A stretch of 64,000 nucleotides of DNA from contig NZ_KB850224.1 of NCBI RefSeq assembly GCF_000369805.1, positions 1,916,262 to 1,980,261 on the forward strand, read 5' to 3'. Within the stretch, counting starts at the first letter, position 1. Every line of letters starts with the position of its first letter. The notes under the pieces are model-generated. The model searched no databases, was not told the DNA's origin, and saw only the letters and a list, made by a program, of their open reading frames with translations. Below, in pieces: positions 8,517 through 17,818 of this stretch. The position numbers and the translations under genes are program-made. The stretch comes from Acinetobacter sp. NIPH 2100. GTDB lineage: Bacteria; Pseudomonadota; Gammaproteobacteria; Pseudomonadales; Moraxellaceae.

Positions 8517-9308
8517 CTATTTAATTTCTAGTTTTGCCAGTTCTAGGCGAGAACAGAGTGCTCTAAAGGCAATCCCGCGCTCATCACCTAAAACAAAAGT
8601 TTTTACGCCCAGATCAAACCACTGTTGAAGTTGAGTGTCTTGGCGAGGAATCGCACAATATGGCGTACCTGTTTCTTTACATATATCCAAGACTTCTTTT
8701 AATGCATGCTGTACTTCAGGGTGGTTTATTTCCCAAGGGCGACCCATTGATTGGGATAGGTCTGCGGCGCCTTCAAGTACAAAACTGACACCGTCAACCG
8801 CTGCAATTTCCTTTGCATTTTTAACGCCAGTGATGCTTTCAATCATTGGAATGATCATGATCTGCTGGTTGGCAAAGGCCATATAGTCGACGAGCCCGTT
8901 ATTGCCAAATGCTTTATTTCTTCCGAAAGCACCTGGTCTACCTGCATTCAAACTGCGTTTACCCAATGGATGGTATTTACAAGCTTGAATAACTTGTCGA
9001 ACTTCTTCTGCATGTTCAATCATTGGTAATACAATGCCCTGAGCGCCTGCATCCAATATTTTTAAGATCCGCTTAGGGTGAGTATCTTCAACCCGAACCA
9101 AAGGAGTTAAATGAACAGCTTCGGCAGCCCGAATCATATTTTCTAAGGTTTCAGGATTTGTTAGGACGTGCTCAGTGTCAATAATGACGAAATCAAAGCC
9201 CGATTCGCCTATCAATTCAACTGCTGTAGGTGAAGGAATTGAACTAAATACACCAAATACCTTTTTCCCGCTTAGCATTTTTTTCCTAAGCTGATTTTCT
9301 CCAAGCAT
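8517..9308 (-). CDS. acsB: HpcH/HpaI-family aldolase, probable siderophore-dedicated citrate synthase (AcsB/SbnG-like)
   Basis: 263 residues of the HpcH/HpaI aldolase family: 'FDFVIIDTEHV', 'PLVRVEDTHPKRILKILDAGAQGIVLPMIEHAEE', 'MIPMIESITGVKNA' and 'GAADLSQSMG', including the Glu and Asp typical of the metal site. In staphyloferrin B (SbnG) and achromobactin (AcsB) clusters this family supplies citrate from oxaloacetate and acetyl-CoA, separate from the TCA enzyme. The start has AAGGA 8 bp upstream, 9 bp after the AcsC-like gene. The context between two NIS synthetases strongly supports a citrate-supplying role rather than aromatic degradation. Confidence 0.85.
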   Translation of the reverse strand: MLGENQLRKKMLSGKKVFGVFSSIPSPTAVELIGESGFDFVIIDTEHVLTNPETLENMIRAAEAVHLTPLVRVEDTHPKRILKILDAGAQGIVLPMIEHAEEVRQVIQACKYHPLGKRSLNAGRPGAFGRNKAFGNNGLVDYMAFANQQIMIIPMIESITGVKNAKEIAAVDGVSFVLEGAADLSQSMGRPWEINHPEVQHALKEVLDICKETGTPYCAIPRQDTQLQQWFDLGVKTFVLGDERGIAFRALCSRLELAKLEIK

Positions 9309-9317
9309 GTTGATTCC

Positions 9318-11171
9318 TTAGACTTTAGAAAATTGATGCAATGGATTCGGTACCGTTTTGAAGCGTGGTTGGGAATCACCTAACAAACGTCGTTTCGTCA
9401 ATTCTTCAACTTGGTATTGTTCAGAGAACAAATCGAATAAATCAAACCGTTGTTGATGTTGTGGGTGCTCAGCCTGATATTGATGTATTAAATCTGCGGT
9501 GATCTTCCAAAAGTGATTTTCGTCAAACTGATAATTCTCTTGCAGGAAAATGGCGATATCTGTTAAACAAATAAAGAAGAAGCAATCACAAGAAAAATCA
9601 CGTACAGCGTTTAGATCTTCAGTCAAAATAAACGAGTTTCTATTAATTTTTGCATGACTTGCAGGTAAAGGAACCAAATTGGGTGTTAGCTTTTGTCGAG
9701 CTAGATGAGCAGGAGAATAACGGACACCATCGTGGAAATCCTTAAGAGCAATACGAGTTGGCCATCCATCCTTATGAATAAGAACAATATTTTGCCCATG
9801 AGATTCCATTCCAATCCCTTCTGCATACAGCATGTGAATGATAGGCAGAACGGCGACCTTAAGTAATTGTTGAGTCCATGCATCTGCACCATAGTGTTGA
9901 ATCCAGATATCAATTAGAGGCTGTTTATTGGATTGAATATAGCTTAAGCCATTGAATGGAATCGCTTCTTCCCCGTCTCTTAGATACTGGTGGATACTTT
10001 CCCTCCAAATTGCGCCCATTGTTCCATAGGCTTTAGGCATTCTCTCTTCTACTAATGTTTCATGATTGAAACTCACGCCTAAAAACTCGCCTAATACTAC
10101 AAAATCTAATTTTTTTGCTGTTTCATCGGACTGAATCAGTTGCTGCAACCAGTCTGTGATAATGGGACCATTCATCACTGTATGACGCGCGAGAATACGA
10201 GTACTGGACGTATTGGTCATATTCATGGACAGTTTGATGTAAGGCTTTTTCAGATCACTGAAGTTGGTCAATGAGCGTAAAGATTGCTGTGCTCGGTAGC
10301 TGTCCTGTGTTTGGCCAAGCAAAATAATCTTTTGTTCTTTTATTTCAAGATAAAAAGCCGTAATTAATGTATTTTCCCATTGCCAAGGATGGACTGGCAT
10401 AAATACATAGTCGCGCGGATTTAAGCCCTTATTGATTAAAACATCTTTAAATTTTCGTTGATTTTTCTGATCTAGCTGTTGATCAATATAAAGTTCTTGA
10501 TCAAGACGGCATGACATATTAATTGAAGCATGATTTTTATGTACAGCCACCCAGATTAAATGAATTGGCTGTTTGAATTCAGCACCATAGTTATAATTGT
10601 CTGTTAATGTAAAACCAATGCGTGACTTATAGCATGGATGGTAAGTGTGGGCATCTAATAGGTTACTTTCCAACTCATCAAATTCACGTTCCTGCTTCGA
10701 CAAAATACCTTGTGTACACAAACTACGTGCTTGAGTATCTTTGATTAAAGTTTGTTCTAGTTCATGAATAAAACTGGTTAAATTGACAGTGTCTGGCAAG
10801 TGCAAAAGGATTTCACTGATTATATCTTGTAATGTTGCTTCACGTTTATCTTGGCCTGATATACGCAGAACGGGTATCTCTTTACTTAAACGAATTAAGG
10901 AGAAACTTTGATAAATATTGCCAGTACATTGATATTCAACTTCTTCCTGATCTGTACTGATTCCTTGAATAGTGAAAATAAAGGTTCCGTTGGATTGTTT
11001 TTTAGTCTGGTAAGACACTATTTTTTCATACAGCATTGCTTGAATTAACTGTCGAATGACGCGATGTTCTACTTGTTTAAAGATCTCTTGTTGAGGTTGG
11101 TTTAACCAGCTTTGCGCCATTTGACCTTGAGTGATTTGGTCTAATATTTTAATTTCGTTTAAAGAACTCAT
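9318..11171 (-). CDS. acsC: IucA/IucC-type NIS siderophore synthetase (AcsC-like)
   Basis: About 617 residues from the ATG at 11171, which has AAGGA 8 bp upstream; the TTG at 11189 is a poorer start. Family landmarks are 'HTYHPCYKSRIGF', 'FMPVHPWQWENTL', 'RTLKSL'-like 'RSLTNFSD', 'MSMN'-like 'KLSMNMTNTSSTR', 'GMESHGQNIVL' and 'ALKDFHDGVRY'. It is the second of three NIS synthetases and would extend the citrate-based intermediate. It begins shortly after the exporter gene. The assignment to the AcsC position rests on gene order (exporter, AcsC, AcsB, AcsA). Confidence 0.86.
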   Translation of the reverse strand: MSSLNEIKILDQITQGQMAQSWLNQPQQEIFKQVEHRVIRQLIQAMLYEKIVSYQTKKQSNGTFIFTIQGISTDQEEVEYQCTGNIYQSFSLIRLSKEIPVLRISGQDKREATLQDIISEILLHLPDTVNLTSFIHELEQTLIKDTQARSLCTQGILSKQEREFDELESNLLDAHTYHPCYKSRIGFTLTDNYNYGAEFKQPIHLIWVAVHKNHASINMSCRLDQELYIDQQLDQKNQRKFKDVLINKGLNPRDYVFMPVHPWQWENTLITAFYLEIKEQKIILLGQTQDSYRAQQSLRSLTNFSDLKKPYIKLSMNMTNTSSTRILARHTVMNGPIITDWLQQLIQSDETAKKLDFVVLGEFLGVSFNHETLVEERMPKAYGTMGAIWRESIHQYLRDGEEAIPFNGLSYIQSNKQPLIDIWIQHYGADAWTQQLLKVAVLPIIHMLYAEGIGMESHGQNIVLIHKDGWPTRIALKDFHDGVRYSPAHLARQKLTPNLVPLPASHAKINRNSFILTEDLNAVRDFSCDCFFFICLTDIAIFLQENYQFDENHFWKITADLIHQYQAEHPQHQQRFDLFDLFSEQYQVEELTKRRLLGDSQPRFKTVPNPLHQFSKV

Positions 11172-11196
11172 AATTTTATCCTTAATCAAATCCGAA

Positions 11197-12639
11197 TTAA
11201 TTCATTTGTTCTGATGACATTGAAGCAAAGCCCTCTTCTTCACGGTTTAGAGGAAAGAAAAAGGCAAATGGTAATGTCAAAAGAATAAAAAGGCCTGTAG
11301 CCAAAAAAGCTTCACTGATTGCGGTATGCATTGCGAAACTATGAGATGTACCTAGAGTTGTTATTTGATGACTACGAACTTCTAGATATACGGCGGCGAT
11401 AATGATTGCCACTGAAGAAAAAACACGACGTAAAATATTATTCATTGCAGCACCTTGAGCAATGAATTGTTCTGGTATTGCATTTAAACCCGCTGTAGTT
11501 ACAGGCATGTATGACAGCCCAATACCAATCCCACGCGCGATCATTAAGGTCATGATGAGCCAAATCGATGCATGGCTATTTAAGCTGCCTAAACTGAGTG
11601 TAGCGATACCCGAGATAAATACACCAATCGTAACGATGCCTCTTGGCCCATAGCGATCCAGTGTTTTACCACCCAGATTAACAAACCAGCTTGCTGAAAC
11701 AGCAGTACATAACAATGCTAAACCAGTCCAAATTGGACTATAGCCCAACACCATTTGTACAAATAAAGGTAATAGAACCAAACATTCGAACATACCAACA
11801 GCTTGCGCCACTGCAATCACAACGCTGAAAGAATAACTTTTGATTTTGAAGACTCTTAAATTAAGCAATGGCTGCTGTTTGCTTAACTCGACGATAATAA
11901 ACAGCAATAAAAATAAAGCCGAAATCATCAAAAATAATGCATTCAGTGGGTCGATCAAGGCGTCCAATGTGCGAATCTGGCTTAAGGTAAACATCAACAG
12001 GCCTAGGCCAAAGGTAATGCAGATAAATCCTAACCAATCAAAGCTTACATCTTGCCCCAGCTGTTCTTTTGGCAAAGACTTTAAACCGAAAATAAAGCCA
12101 ATGATTCCGATTGGAATATTCATGACGAATAACATTCGCCATGAACTAAGTTCTAATAGAATCCCACCGATTAAAGGCCCAACTGCAGGCGCAAGCATAA
12201 CGGCTGCACCCCATAAGCCTGTGACACGGCCACGTTCATTTTTGGGATAAACTGAGAAAATCAGTGCAAGTGATAAAGGAATCATGAGGCCACTCGAAAT
12301 GCCCTGTATACATCTGGCAAAAATCACCCACCAAATGCTATTTGCACAGGCACCAAGCAGAGAGCCCACAATAAAGACCATCAAGCCCAATAAATACATG
12401 GATCTATTGCCAAATTTTCGGCTGAGATAACCCGTGAGCGGCATGGTCATACCCATGCTGATCATGAAAGCAGCCACAATCCAGCTTGCAGAAATGGGGC
12501 CAACACCAAATACATGCATAAATTCAGGAACGGCTGGATTTAACGCACTATTATTCAAGCTTACGGTGGTTGTACCTAATAAAACGCTTAATACGACCAG
12601 CCATCGAGGAATAGGTTGTTGTGGAAATACACGCACCAT
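11197..12639 (-). CDS. DHA2-family MFS exporter, probable siderophore efflux (YhcA/SbnD position)
   Basis: About 480 residues, a 14-helix DHA2 (EmrB/QacA) major facilitator with 'GNRSMYLLGL', 'RCIQGISSGLMIPLSLALIF', 'GPLIGGILLELSSWRMLFVMNIPIG' and 'GIGLSYMPVTTAGL'. The start at 12639 forms TAATG with the decarboxylase stop and has GGGGGC just upstream. An upstream ATG at 12678 lies inside the decarboxylase gene and is less likely. The homologous slot in achromobactin and staphyloferrin loci holds a siderophore exporter. Export of the finished siderophore is therefore the likely job, though substrate range cannot be seen from sequence. Confidence 0.88.
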   Translation of the reverse strand: MVRVFPQQPIPRWLVVLSVLLGTTTVSLNNSALNPAVPEFMHVFGVGPISASWIVAAFMISMGMTMPLTGYLSRKFGNRSMYLLGLMVFIVGSLLGACANSIWWVIFARCIQGISSGLMIPLSLALIFSVYPKNERGRVTGLWGAAVMLAPAVGPLIGGILLELSSWRMLFVMNIPIGIIGFIFGLKSLPKEQLGQDVSFDWLGFICITFGLGLLMFTLSQIRTLDALIDPLNALFLMISALFLLLFIIVELSKQQPLLNLRVFKIKSYSFSVVIAVAQAVGMFECLVLLPLFVQMVLGYSPIWTGLALLCTAVSASWFVNLGGKTLDRYGPRGIVTIGVFISGIATLSLGSLNSHASIWLIMTLMIARGIGIGLSYMPVTTAGLNAIPEQFIAQGAAMNNILRRVFSSVAIIIAAVYLEVRSHQITTLGTSHSFAMHTAISEAFLATGLFILLTLPFAFFFPLNREEEGFASMSSEQMN

Positions 12640-13829
12640 TAGCCCCCAATAAAGATTTGTTGGGGCCGTGGATGACACAAAAAGTCAGCGTGCGAAATGT
12701 TATAGCCATATGCTCCTGCTAAAGGGAGAACCAATAAATCGCCAATGTGTACGTTACTCAGTGCTTGGTTTCGACTCAGAATGTCCTTTGGAGTGCATAA
12801 TTGACCGACGATGTTATAAAGTTTGACGGGTTGGTTCTTGACAGTATTATTCAAGGAAATATGAGAAACAGGATGATCGTGTCCCTGTGCGACTGGTAAC
12901 CGAAATTGGTGAGTCCCGCCTCGACATACAAGGAAATTTTGTCCATGGCTACTTTTTATATCTAAGACCTGAACAATGTAATAACCACAAAATGCTGAAA
13001 TAAAGCGACCCATTTCAAAACGGATGAAAGGAACCTGCTCTTGACGAGCAAGTAATTGCTGCAACTCTCCACAAAATAAAGGCCAATCAAATTGTTGGTT
13101 ATTCAAATAATTAACCCCAATCCCACCGCCTACATTGAGATGTTGAATGGTTTGGGGTTTAGTAGATATTTTTTTCCAAAGCTTCCATTGATGCAGATAC
13201 CACTCCATCAACTGTAAATGTTTGGATACATCAGTTTGATGAGACATTGCATGTATATGGAAACCGCAAAGACTCAAATGAGGGCTTGTTTCTGTCAGTT
13301 GAATCGCTTCAACCAAATCAGCTTCTTCAATCCCAAAAGGTGTTGCGGTACCTGCCATCGACAGTTTCGTGAATAAGTTGTCTGGCAATGATGGATTAAT
13401 GCGGATCAATATGTTTTGAACAATTCCTGATTCTCCCGCAATCTGGTTTAGCCGTTGGATTTCATGCAGACTTTCCACATGAATAAACTCCACACCATGT
13501 TGTATTGCCAAGCGTAAATCTGAATCTAATTTGCCTGGCCCAGAAAAAATAAAAGGCTTATTCGATTCGCATTGCTGAACTTTTGATATCTCTCCACCAG
13601 AAGAAATTTCAAACCCGTCTATAACAGGCGCTAAGGTATCCAGAATTTCTTTTTCACTATTGGCTTTAATTGCATAATAAAGTGAGACACTTTCAGGTAA
13701 AACCGTGACCAACTTATAGACATGCTGTTTTAAGGCATCCAAGTCATAAGCAAATAATGCAATAGGATCGTCATGAATTGCTTTAGCCTTTAAGGCTTTA
13801 TCGACAATACGCTGAGAAATATCAAACAT
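12639..13829 (-). CDS. acsE: PLP-dependent fold-III decarboxylase (AcsE/SbnH-like)
   Basis: 396 residues of the ornithine/diaminopimelate decarboxylase fold: the PLP lysine in 'SLYYAIKANSEKEIL', 'FIFSGPGK', 'GFHIHAMSHQ', the phosphate-binding 'LNVGGGIGVNY', 'FEMGRFISA' and 'QLCTPKDIL'. In achromobactin and staphyloferrin B routes this enzyme decarboxylates an amino-acid unit (Ser to an ethanolamine unit in achromobactin) on or before the citrate conjugate. It overlaps the AcsD-like gene by 8 bp and the exporter by stop-start fusion, so it is tightly co-translated. lysA function is unlikely given this setting. Confidence 0.86.
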   Translation of the reverse strand: MFDISQRIVDKALKAKAIHDDPIALFAYDLDALKQHVYKLVTVLPESVSLYYAIKANSEKEILDTLAPVIDGFEISSGGEISKVQQCESNKPFIFSGPGKLDSDLRLAIQHGVEFIHVESLHEIQRLNQIAGESGIVQNILIRINPSLPDNLFTKLSMAGTATPFGIEEADLVEAIQLTETSPHLSLCGFHIHAMSHQTDVSKHLQLMEWYLHQWKLWKKISTKPQTIQHLNVGGGIGVNYLNNQQFDWPLFCGELQQLLARQEQVPFIRFEMGRFISAFCGYYIVQVLDIKSSHGQNFLVCRGGTHQFRLPVAQGHDHPVSHISLNNTVKNQPVKLYNIVGQLCTPKDILSRNQALSNVHIGDLLVLPLAGAYGYNISHADFLCHPRPQQIFIGG

Positions 13830-15600
13830 AAGACTTTTCCCAAGGTGATTTTAATTCTACATAGCCAGCTTTACGATCAGCTTCGGCTGCGAGACGTACC
13901 TTAAAATTAGTCTTACAATGAATTGGCCCACCACTTAATAAGTCATCAAGTTCAGGTGTTGGTTTTCGTAGTTCTGTTCGAATCGTTTTGAGTTCGTCTT
14001 GTACGATATCCCACATCTTTGTTGCTAAAGTTGGACGCTTCCAGGTCAACGCAAGAATAGCTTCAGATATGTTATTCACGAATAAACAGTAACAAACACG
14101 TTGCCACCCATTATGTCTAGAATATTCCATTGACTGTTGAACTCTAGGATGAATCTGCTTATTTGCGATTAGATTCATACCAATATCTGACGTTAATTTA
14201 ACCCCTTCAAAATCTCTTAATAATATTTTTTTAGGTTGGCCTTGTTGATGCACCAAAACCGTATTTTGTAAATGAGGCTCCATAACGATGCCATGGTTAT
14301 AGAATAAATATAAAACTGGACGTAAAAGTAAGGTCTGATATTGTCTAAACCAGTTCAGCAAGTCCTGTTCTTGTAAATTTTTAGTGGAAGCCTCTTCCAA
14401 GAACCCTAGAATATTAGGCGTTAAGTTGGTAGAGCGGCCAAAAACTGTACCTGCAAGTAGGCAACTTTGTTCCCCTTCTTTTTTACAAAAGTTTCGACGT
14501 AGAATGATTCCAGTCTGTTCTTTAAACCAGTTTCTATCTTCTGCTTGAGCGTCTGAGGGACACCAACATAAAACAGCAGGTTCTTCTACGGGTTCAAAGC
14601 CACCTAATGTGTCCATTTGGTTGGACATTAATTCTTTAAAAATGGCATCAATTAAAATTGTGCTTTCTAATTCATACCAAGCATTTTTTCTTACACAGTT
14701 TGTGATACGGACATGCAAAGATCCTTTGATGAAATAATCATGCTGTGGTGAAAACCATGTTCGTATAGAAGCCGTTGGATAGAATGGATGACCTTTACAG
14801 CCCAGATCTTTAATCACACCAAGTTTAAGTAAATGCTGAGTACGAGCGTCTGAAATAAATAATTTGGCTTGTACAGGATGAAGAGCAATAATCGCTTTCT
14901 CCGTTTTTGTATTGCTTTGATCTGTGACTCCCGAAAGGACTTGGTTATCATCTAGACCATTTGCTTTAATCCACAAGTCGGACTTATTCACTTCAAATTG
15001 ATGAAGAGCTGAACAACAGCCAAATTCAGGTGAATATTGCAATTGATCTGTAACCAATGACCAGAGTCGAGCTTTAGGTGCAGGATGGGTCGGATGTCCA
15101 AACCATAAGGCTTGCTCACTCCGTCTATAGTTCTCTAAGCAATTCTGCTTTTCTTTGCTTGCATAGTTATAAATTTTCTCTTTGAGTGCCCTGCTCTCAA
15201 AAATCTGCTCAATTAACTCATTATTTTTTTGTCCCGTAGCATCACTACAACTCTCGACTAAGGCAATAACAAATTGTCCAAAATCTAAATATTGCCAAAT
15301 ATCCTGATTCTGCTTTCCATAAATATCTGATAAATAATAGTGACTTCCTAAACAATCTTGTCGATCAACAAGAATAAAGAACTCCTGTAAATTGGGCATC
15401 TTAATATAAAGAGGAGTTCCCTTCACAATTTCGCCATTAAAGAAAACACCAATTGGGATTCCACGCATGTCTTCTGGCCACTCGTACTTTACCAGCGACA
15501 TTGGGAGAGCAAACTCTTTAATTAGACAGTTTAATAAAGCGTGTGAGGCGGCTAAGTCACCAATCAAATTTGATCTTGAGGGACTACTCAACTGTTTCAT
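13822..15600 (-). CDS. acsD: IucA/IucC-type NIS siderophore synthetase (AcsD-like)
   Basis: 592 residues; 'WFGHPTHPAPKARLW' carries the HPxxK nucleotide motif, followed by 'ALHPVQAKLF', 'FYPTASIRTW', 'VMEPHLQNTVL' and 'LLRDFEGVKL', all typical of type-A NIS synthetases such as AcsD, which joins citrate to L-serine. The start ATG has AAGGAG 7 bp upstream. It is the first biosynthetic gene after the receptor (43 bp gap), as AcsD is an early step in achromobactin assembly. The gene just before acsD in other loci, the acsF aminotransferase, is missing here. Confidence 0.86.
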   Translation of the reverse strand: MKQLSSPSRSNLIGDLAASHALLNCLIKEFALPMSLVKYEWPEDMRGIPIGVFFNGEIVKGTPLYIKMPNLQEFFILVDRQDCLGSHYYLSDIYGKQNQDIWQYLDFGQFVIALVESCSDATGQKNNELIEQIFESRALKEKIYNYASKEKQNCLENYRRSEQALWFGHPTHPAPKARLWSLVTDQLQYSPEFGCCSALHQFEVNKSDLWIKANGLDDNQVLSGVTDQSNTKTEKAIIALHPVQAKLFISDARTQHLLKLGVIKDLGCKGHPFYPTASIRTWFSPQHDYFIKGSLHVRITNCVRKNAWYELESTILIDAIFKELMSNQMDTLGGFEPVEEPAVLCWCPSDAQAEDRNWFKEQTGIILRRNFCKKEGEQSCLLAGTVFGRSTNLTPNILGFLEEASTKNLQEQDLLNWFRQYQTLLLRPVLYLFYNHGIVMEPHLQNTVLVHQQGQPKKILLRDFEGVKLTSDIGMNLIANKQIHPRVQQSMEYSRHNGWQRVCYCLFVNNISEAILALTWKRPTLATKMWDIVQDELKTIRTELRKPTPELDDLLSGGPIHCKTNFKVRLAAEADRKAGYVELKSPWEKSYV

Positions 15601-15643
15601 ACTAACTCCTTATTCTTAAAGATTTTATATAATGAATTCTTTA

Positions 15644-17803
15644 TTAAAATTTAATGGAGTAACCTAAGGTAAGGGTTCTACCTCGACCTGCAAAATAACG
15701 TTTAGGCTCATTCAGTGCGCTTTGGGAATAATATGTAATGTAGTCTTTATCTAATAAATTTGAGACAGAAACACTGGCAGTCCCTTTCGGTAATTGATAT
15801 GCAACCACACCATCAACCAAGGTATAACCACCAAAATTAAGATTTGGATCATCAAAGTTCTTTTCAAATGCATGATTAATTTGAAGATATGAGCTTAATT
15901 TATCTGTCCAATCGGTTCCCCAACTGGCAACTAGTCGATTTGGTGCAATGCTTAGACCATCCATACGACTATCTAAGGAACCATTTTCATCACTATCGTA
16001 TTTACCTTGGGTATATGAATAAGATAATTTCAAATTATGATTTTTGAGTTGATGACTCACACTGGTATCGATCCCTCTGATTCTGGTTTTTTCACGAGCC
16101 ATCAGGAATGCTCGTGTTTCAGGATCATATTTTGAACGGTCACCAAAATCTGAACTGGATTGAAACAGACTTAAATCAAAGCTGGTATCCCCAAACTTGA
16201 CCCGAGTTCCCGTCTCAATATTTTCGGTAAGTATAGGCTCAAGATTGCTTAAATTTTGAATACTTAACCCAGGCGTATTAATGGCCCGCAATGCTCGACC
16301 AACATCTGGCATGCCAAACCCTTCACTATAATTTGCGAAAAAGGTCAATTCATCGAGTGGTGAATATACGATGCCAGCATTGAACAAATTCTTCTCAAAA
16401 TCTAACTTCCCACCTTGAACAAAGGTATTGTTATAGCGAGCAAGTGTTGTATAACTATCTGTTTCTAATGTTGAAATCTCACGACGTGCGCCTGCATGCA
16501 ACGACAAGTTATCTAATACTTTTACTTCTGCCTGTACAAATGGTGAATAGCTTTTATATCGAGAAACAGGAACATAGGTTCTATTGGTGCTATAAAGATC
16601 CTGCTTACCCTTGTCGTAAAGCGTATCGAGGCCAAGTGTCAGCTTGAGATGGTCTTGGAATAAATTGTCTTTAATCAGACTCAGTTTACTACCAAATTTT
16701 GATCCAACAGATCGGGACTGATCATACAAGGTGCCATTGGGGGCAATACGTGGGTCTTGAAATGTAGGAGAGTTGTCGGCTCCAAATAGACCTTCAAACT
16801 CTTGATTAAAAGCCATGACATTCAGCTTCATTCCAGCCAAATTATTATGTTCATAACTGATACTTGAGGTCCAAACATCATTATGAGGAGCAATTCCAGG
16901 CGGCGTCTGTTCTATAGACGTCGTTGGTAGACCTGCATTGCGATCTCCTGTAACCGCTGTATAGTTATTTTCCCCTTTGATTTGATAACGATTTACACTC
17001 GCTTGAACACGTTGATCATCATCTATTTGATAACCCAATTTAGCGAGTATGTTATACATGCGCGAATCCATTAAATCGCCCTGGGTATTATCAACACCGA
17101 TTGGACGTCCCTTTCCATCAATATATAAGCCTTGATCCTCGTAACTCATGGACAGTAAATAGTCGAAATTGTTATTGCGCCCATTCACGCTATAGTCAGT
17201 TTTATAATTGAGTGTGTCAGAGCTGAGCTGATCTGTGGGCATCGTTGTCTGAACATTCAATGATTGATTAATCTCGCCATCTTCTGGGCGTTTGGTAATA
17301 ATATTAATTACCCCGCCTGTTGCACCAATACCATTGGTTGCATTGGCCCCTTGAATGACTTCAATTCGATCAACCATGGAAAAATCAAGTGTATGTACTT
17401 CTCTGCCCGTTGGGCGCAATGGATTTGATTGAGGTACGCCATCAGTCATAATCAATGGGGTTCTTCCCCTTAGTGTCTCACCACTGCCATTCATTTTGCC
17501 CCGACTCGGTGTATACGATGGTAATAAATTACTCAGGACATCCGATGAGTTAGAAGAAATCGCCAACTGTTTTTGTATATCTTCTTTTTTTAGAACAACA
17601 ATGGTTTGAGGTGCTTTGTTTTGCTCTACTTCAGAACGGGAAGCCGAAATAACAATCGGTTTTAACTTTTGAACTGAGTCTTTTTCCATTTCATCATGAT
17701 TTTCAGCATAGGCATAATGACTAAAAATTAAAGGAGTCAGTAGAAGTAAAGAATGTTTTTTTCTTAACGGAAGAGTTAAAGATCGAAAAAAGCGTTTTTC
17801 CAC
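15644..17803 (-). CDS. TonB-dependent ferric-siderophore receptor (Acr-like position)
   Basis: About 719 residues. GTG at 17803 is preferred because GGTGG lies 8 bp upstream and the product starts with a basic then hydrophobic signal peptide ending 'SHYAYA'. Plug motifs are 'KPIVISASRSEVEQNKAP', 'SRGKMNGSGETLRGRTPL', 'VDRIEVIQGANATNGIGATG' and 'GVINIITKRPED'; the C-terminus ends in the usual aromatic barrel strand 'GRTLTLGYSIKF'. It is the first gene of the siderophore operon and lies downstream of a Fur box. By position it is the receptor for the siderophore made here. The sequence also resembles catecholate-type receptors, so the ligand remains inferred. Confidence 0.88.
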   Translation of the reverse strand: MEKRFFRSLTLPLRKKHSLLLLTPLIFSHYAYAENHDEMEKDSVQKLKPIVISASRSEVEQNKAPQTIVVLKKEDIQKQLAISSNSSDVLSNLLPSYTPSRGKMNGSGETLRGRTPLIMTDGVPQSNPLRPTGREVHTLDFSMVDRIEVIQGANATNGIGATGGVINIITKRPEDGEINQSLNVQTTMPTDQLSSDTLNYKTDYSVNGRNNNFDYLLSMSYEDQGLYIDGKGRPIGVDNTQGDLMDSRMYNILAKLGYQIDDDQRVQASVNRYQIKGENNYTAVTGDRNAGLPTTSIEQTPPGIAPHNDVWTSSISYEHNNLAGMKLNVMAFNQEFEGLFGADNSPTFQDPRIAPNGTLYDQSRSVGSKFGSKLSLIKDNLFQDHLKLTLGLDTLYDKGKQDLYSTNRTYVPVSRYKSYSPFVQAEVKVLDNLSLHAGARREISTLETDSYTTLARYNNTFVQGGKLDFEKNLFNAGIVYSPLDELTFFANYSEGFGMPDVGRALRAINTPGLSIQNLSNLEPILTENIETGTRVKFGDTSFDLSLFQSSSDFGDRSKYDPETRAFLMAREKTRIRGIDTSVSHQLKNHNLKLSYSYTQGKYDSDENGSLDSRMDGLSIAPNRLVASWGTDWTDKLSSYLQINHAFEKNFDDPNLNFGGYTLVDGVVAYQLPKGTASVSVSNLLDKDYITYYSQSALNEPKRYFAGRGRTLTLGYSIKF

Positions 17804-17818
17804 AATAATAACCACCAA

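Noticed and set aside
11840..12250. 136-codon plus-strand frame opposite the exporter
   Set aside because: Antisense shadow of transmembrane coding sequence; Lys/Asn-rich with no recognisable motif.
12639..12678. Longer exporter start at 12678
   Set aside because: It would overlap the decarboxylase by 40 bp and lacks a ribosome site; the TAATG start at 12639 is better supported.
8517..15600. Staphyloferrin B identity for the NIS cluster
   Set aside because: The parts (SbnG-, SbnH-, SbnD-like and three synthetases) would fit, but sbnA/sbnB-type diaminopropionate genes are absent and the order with cbrABCD follows achromobactin loci.
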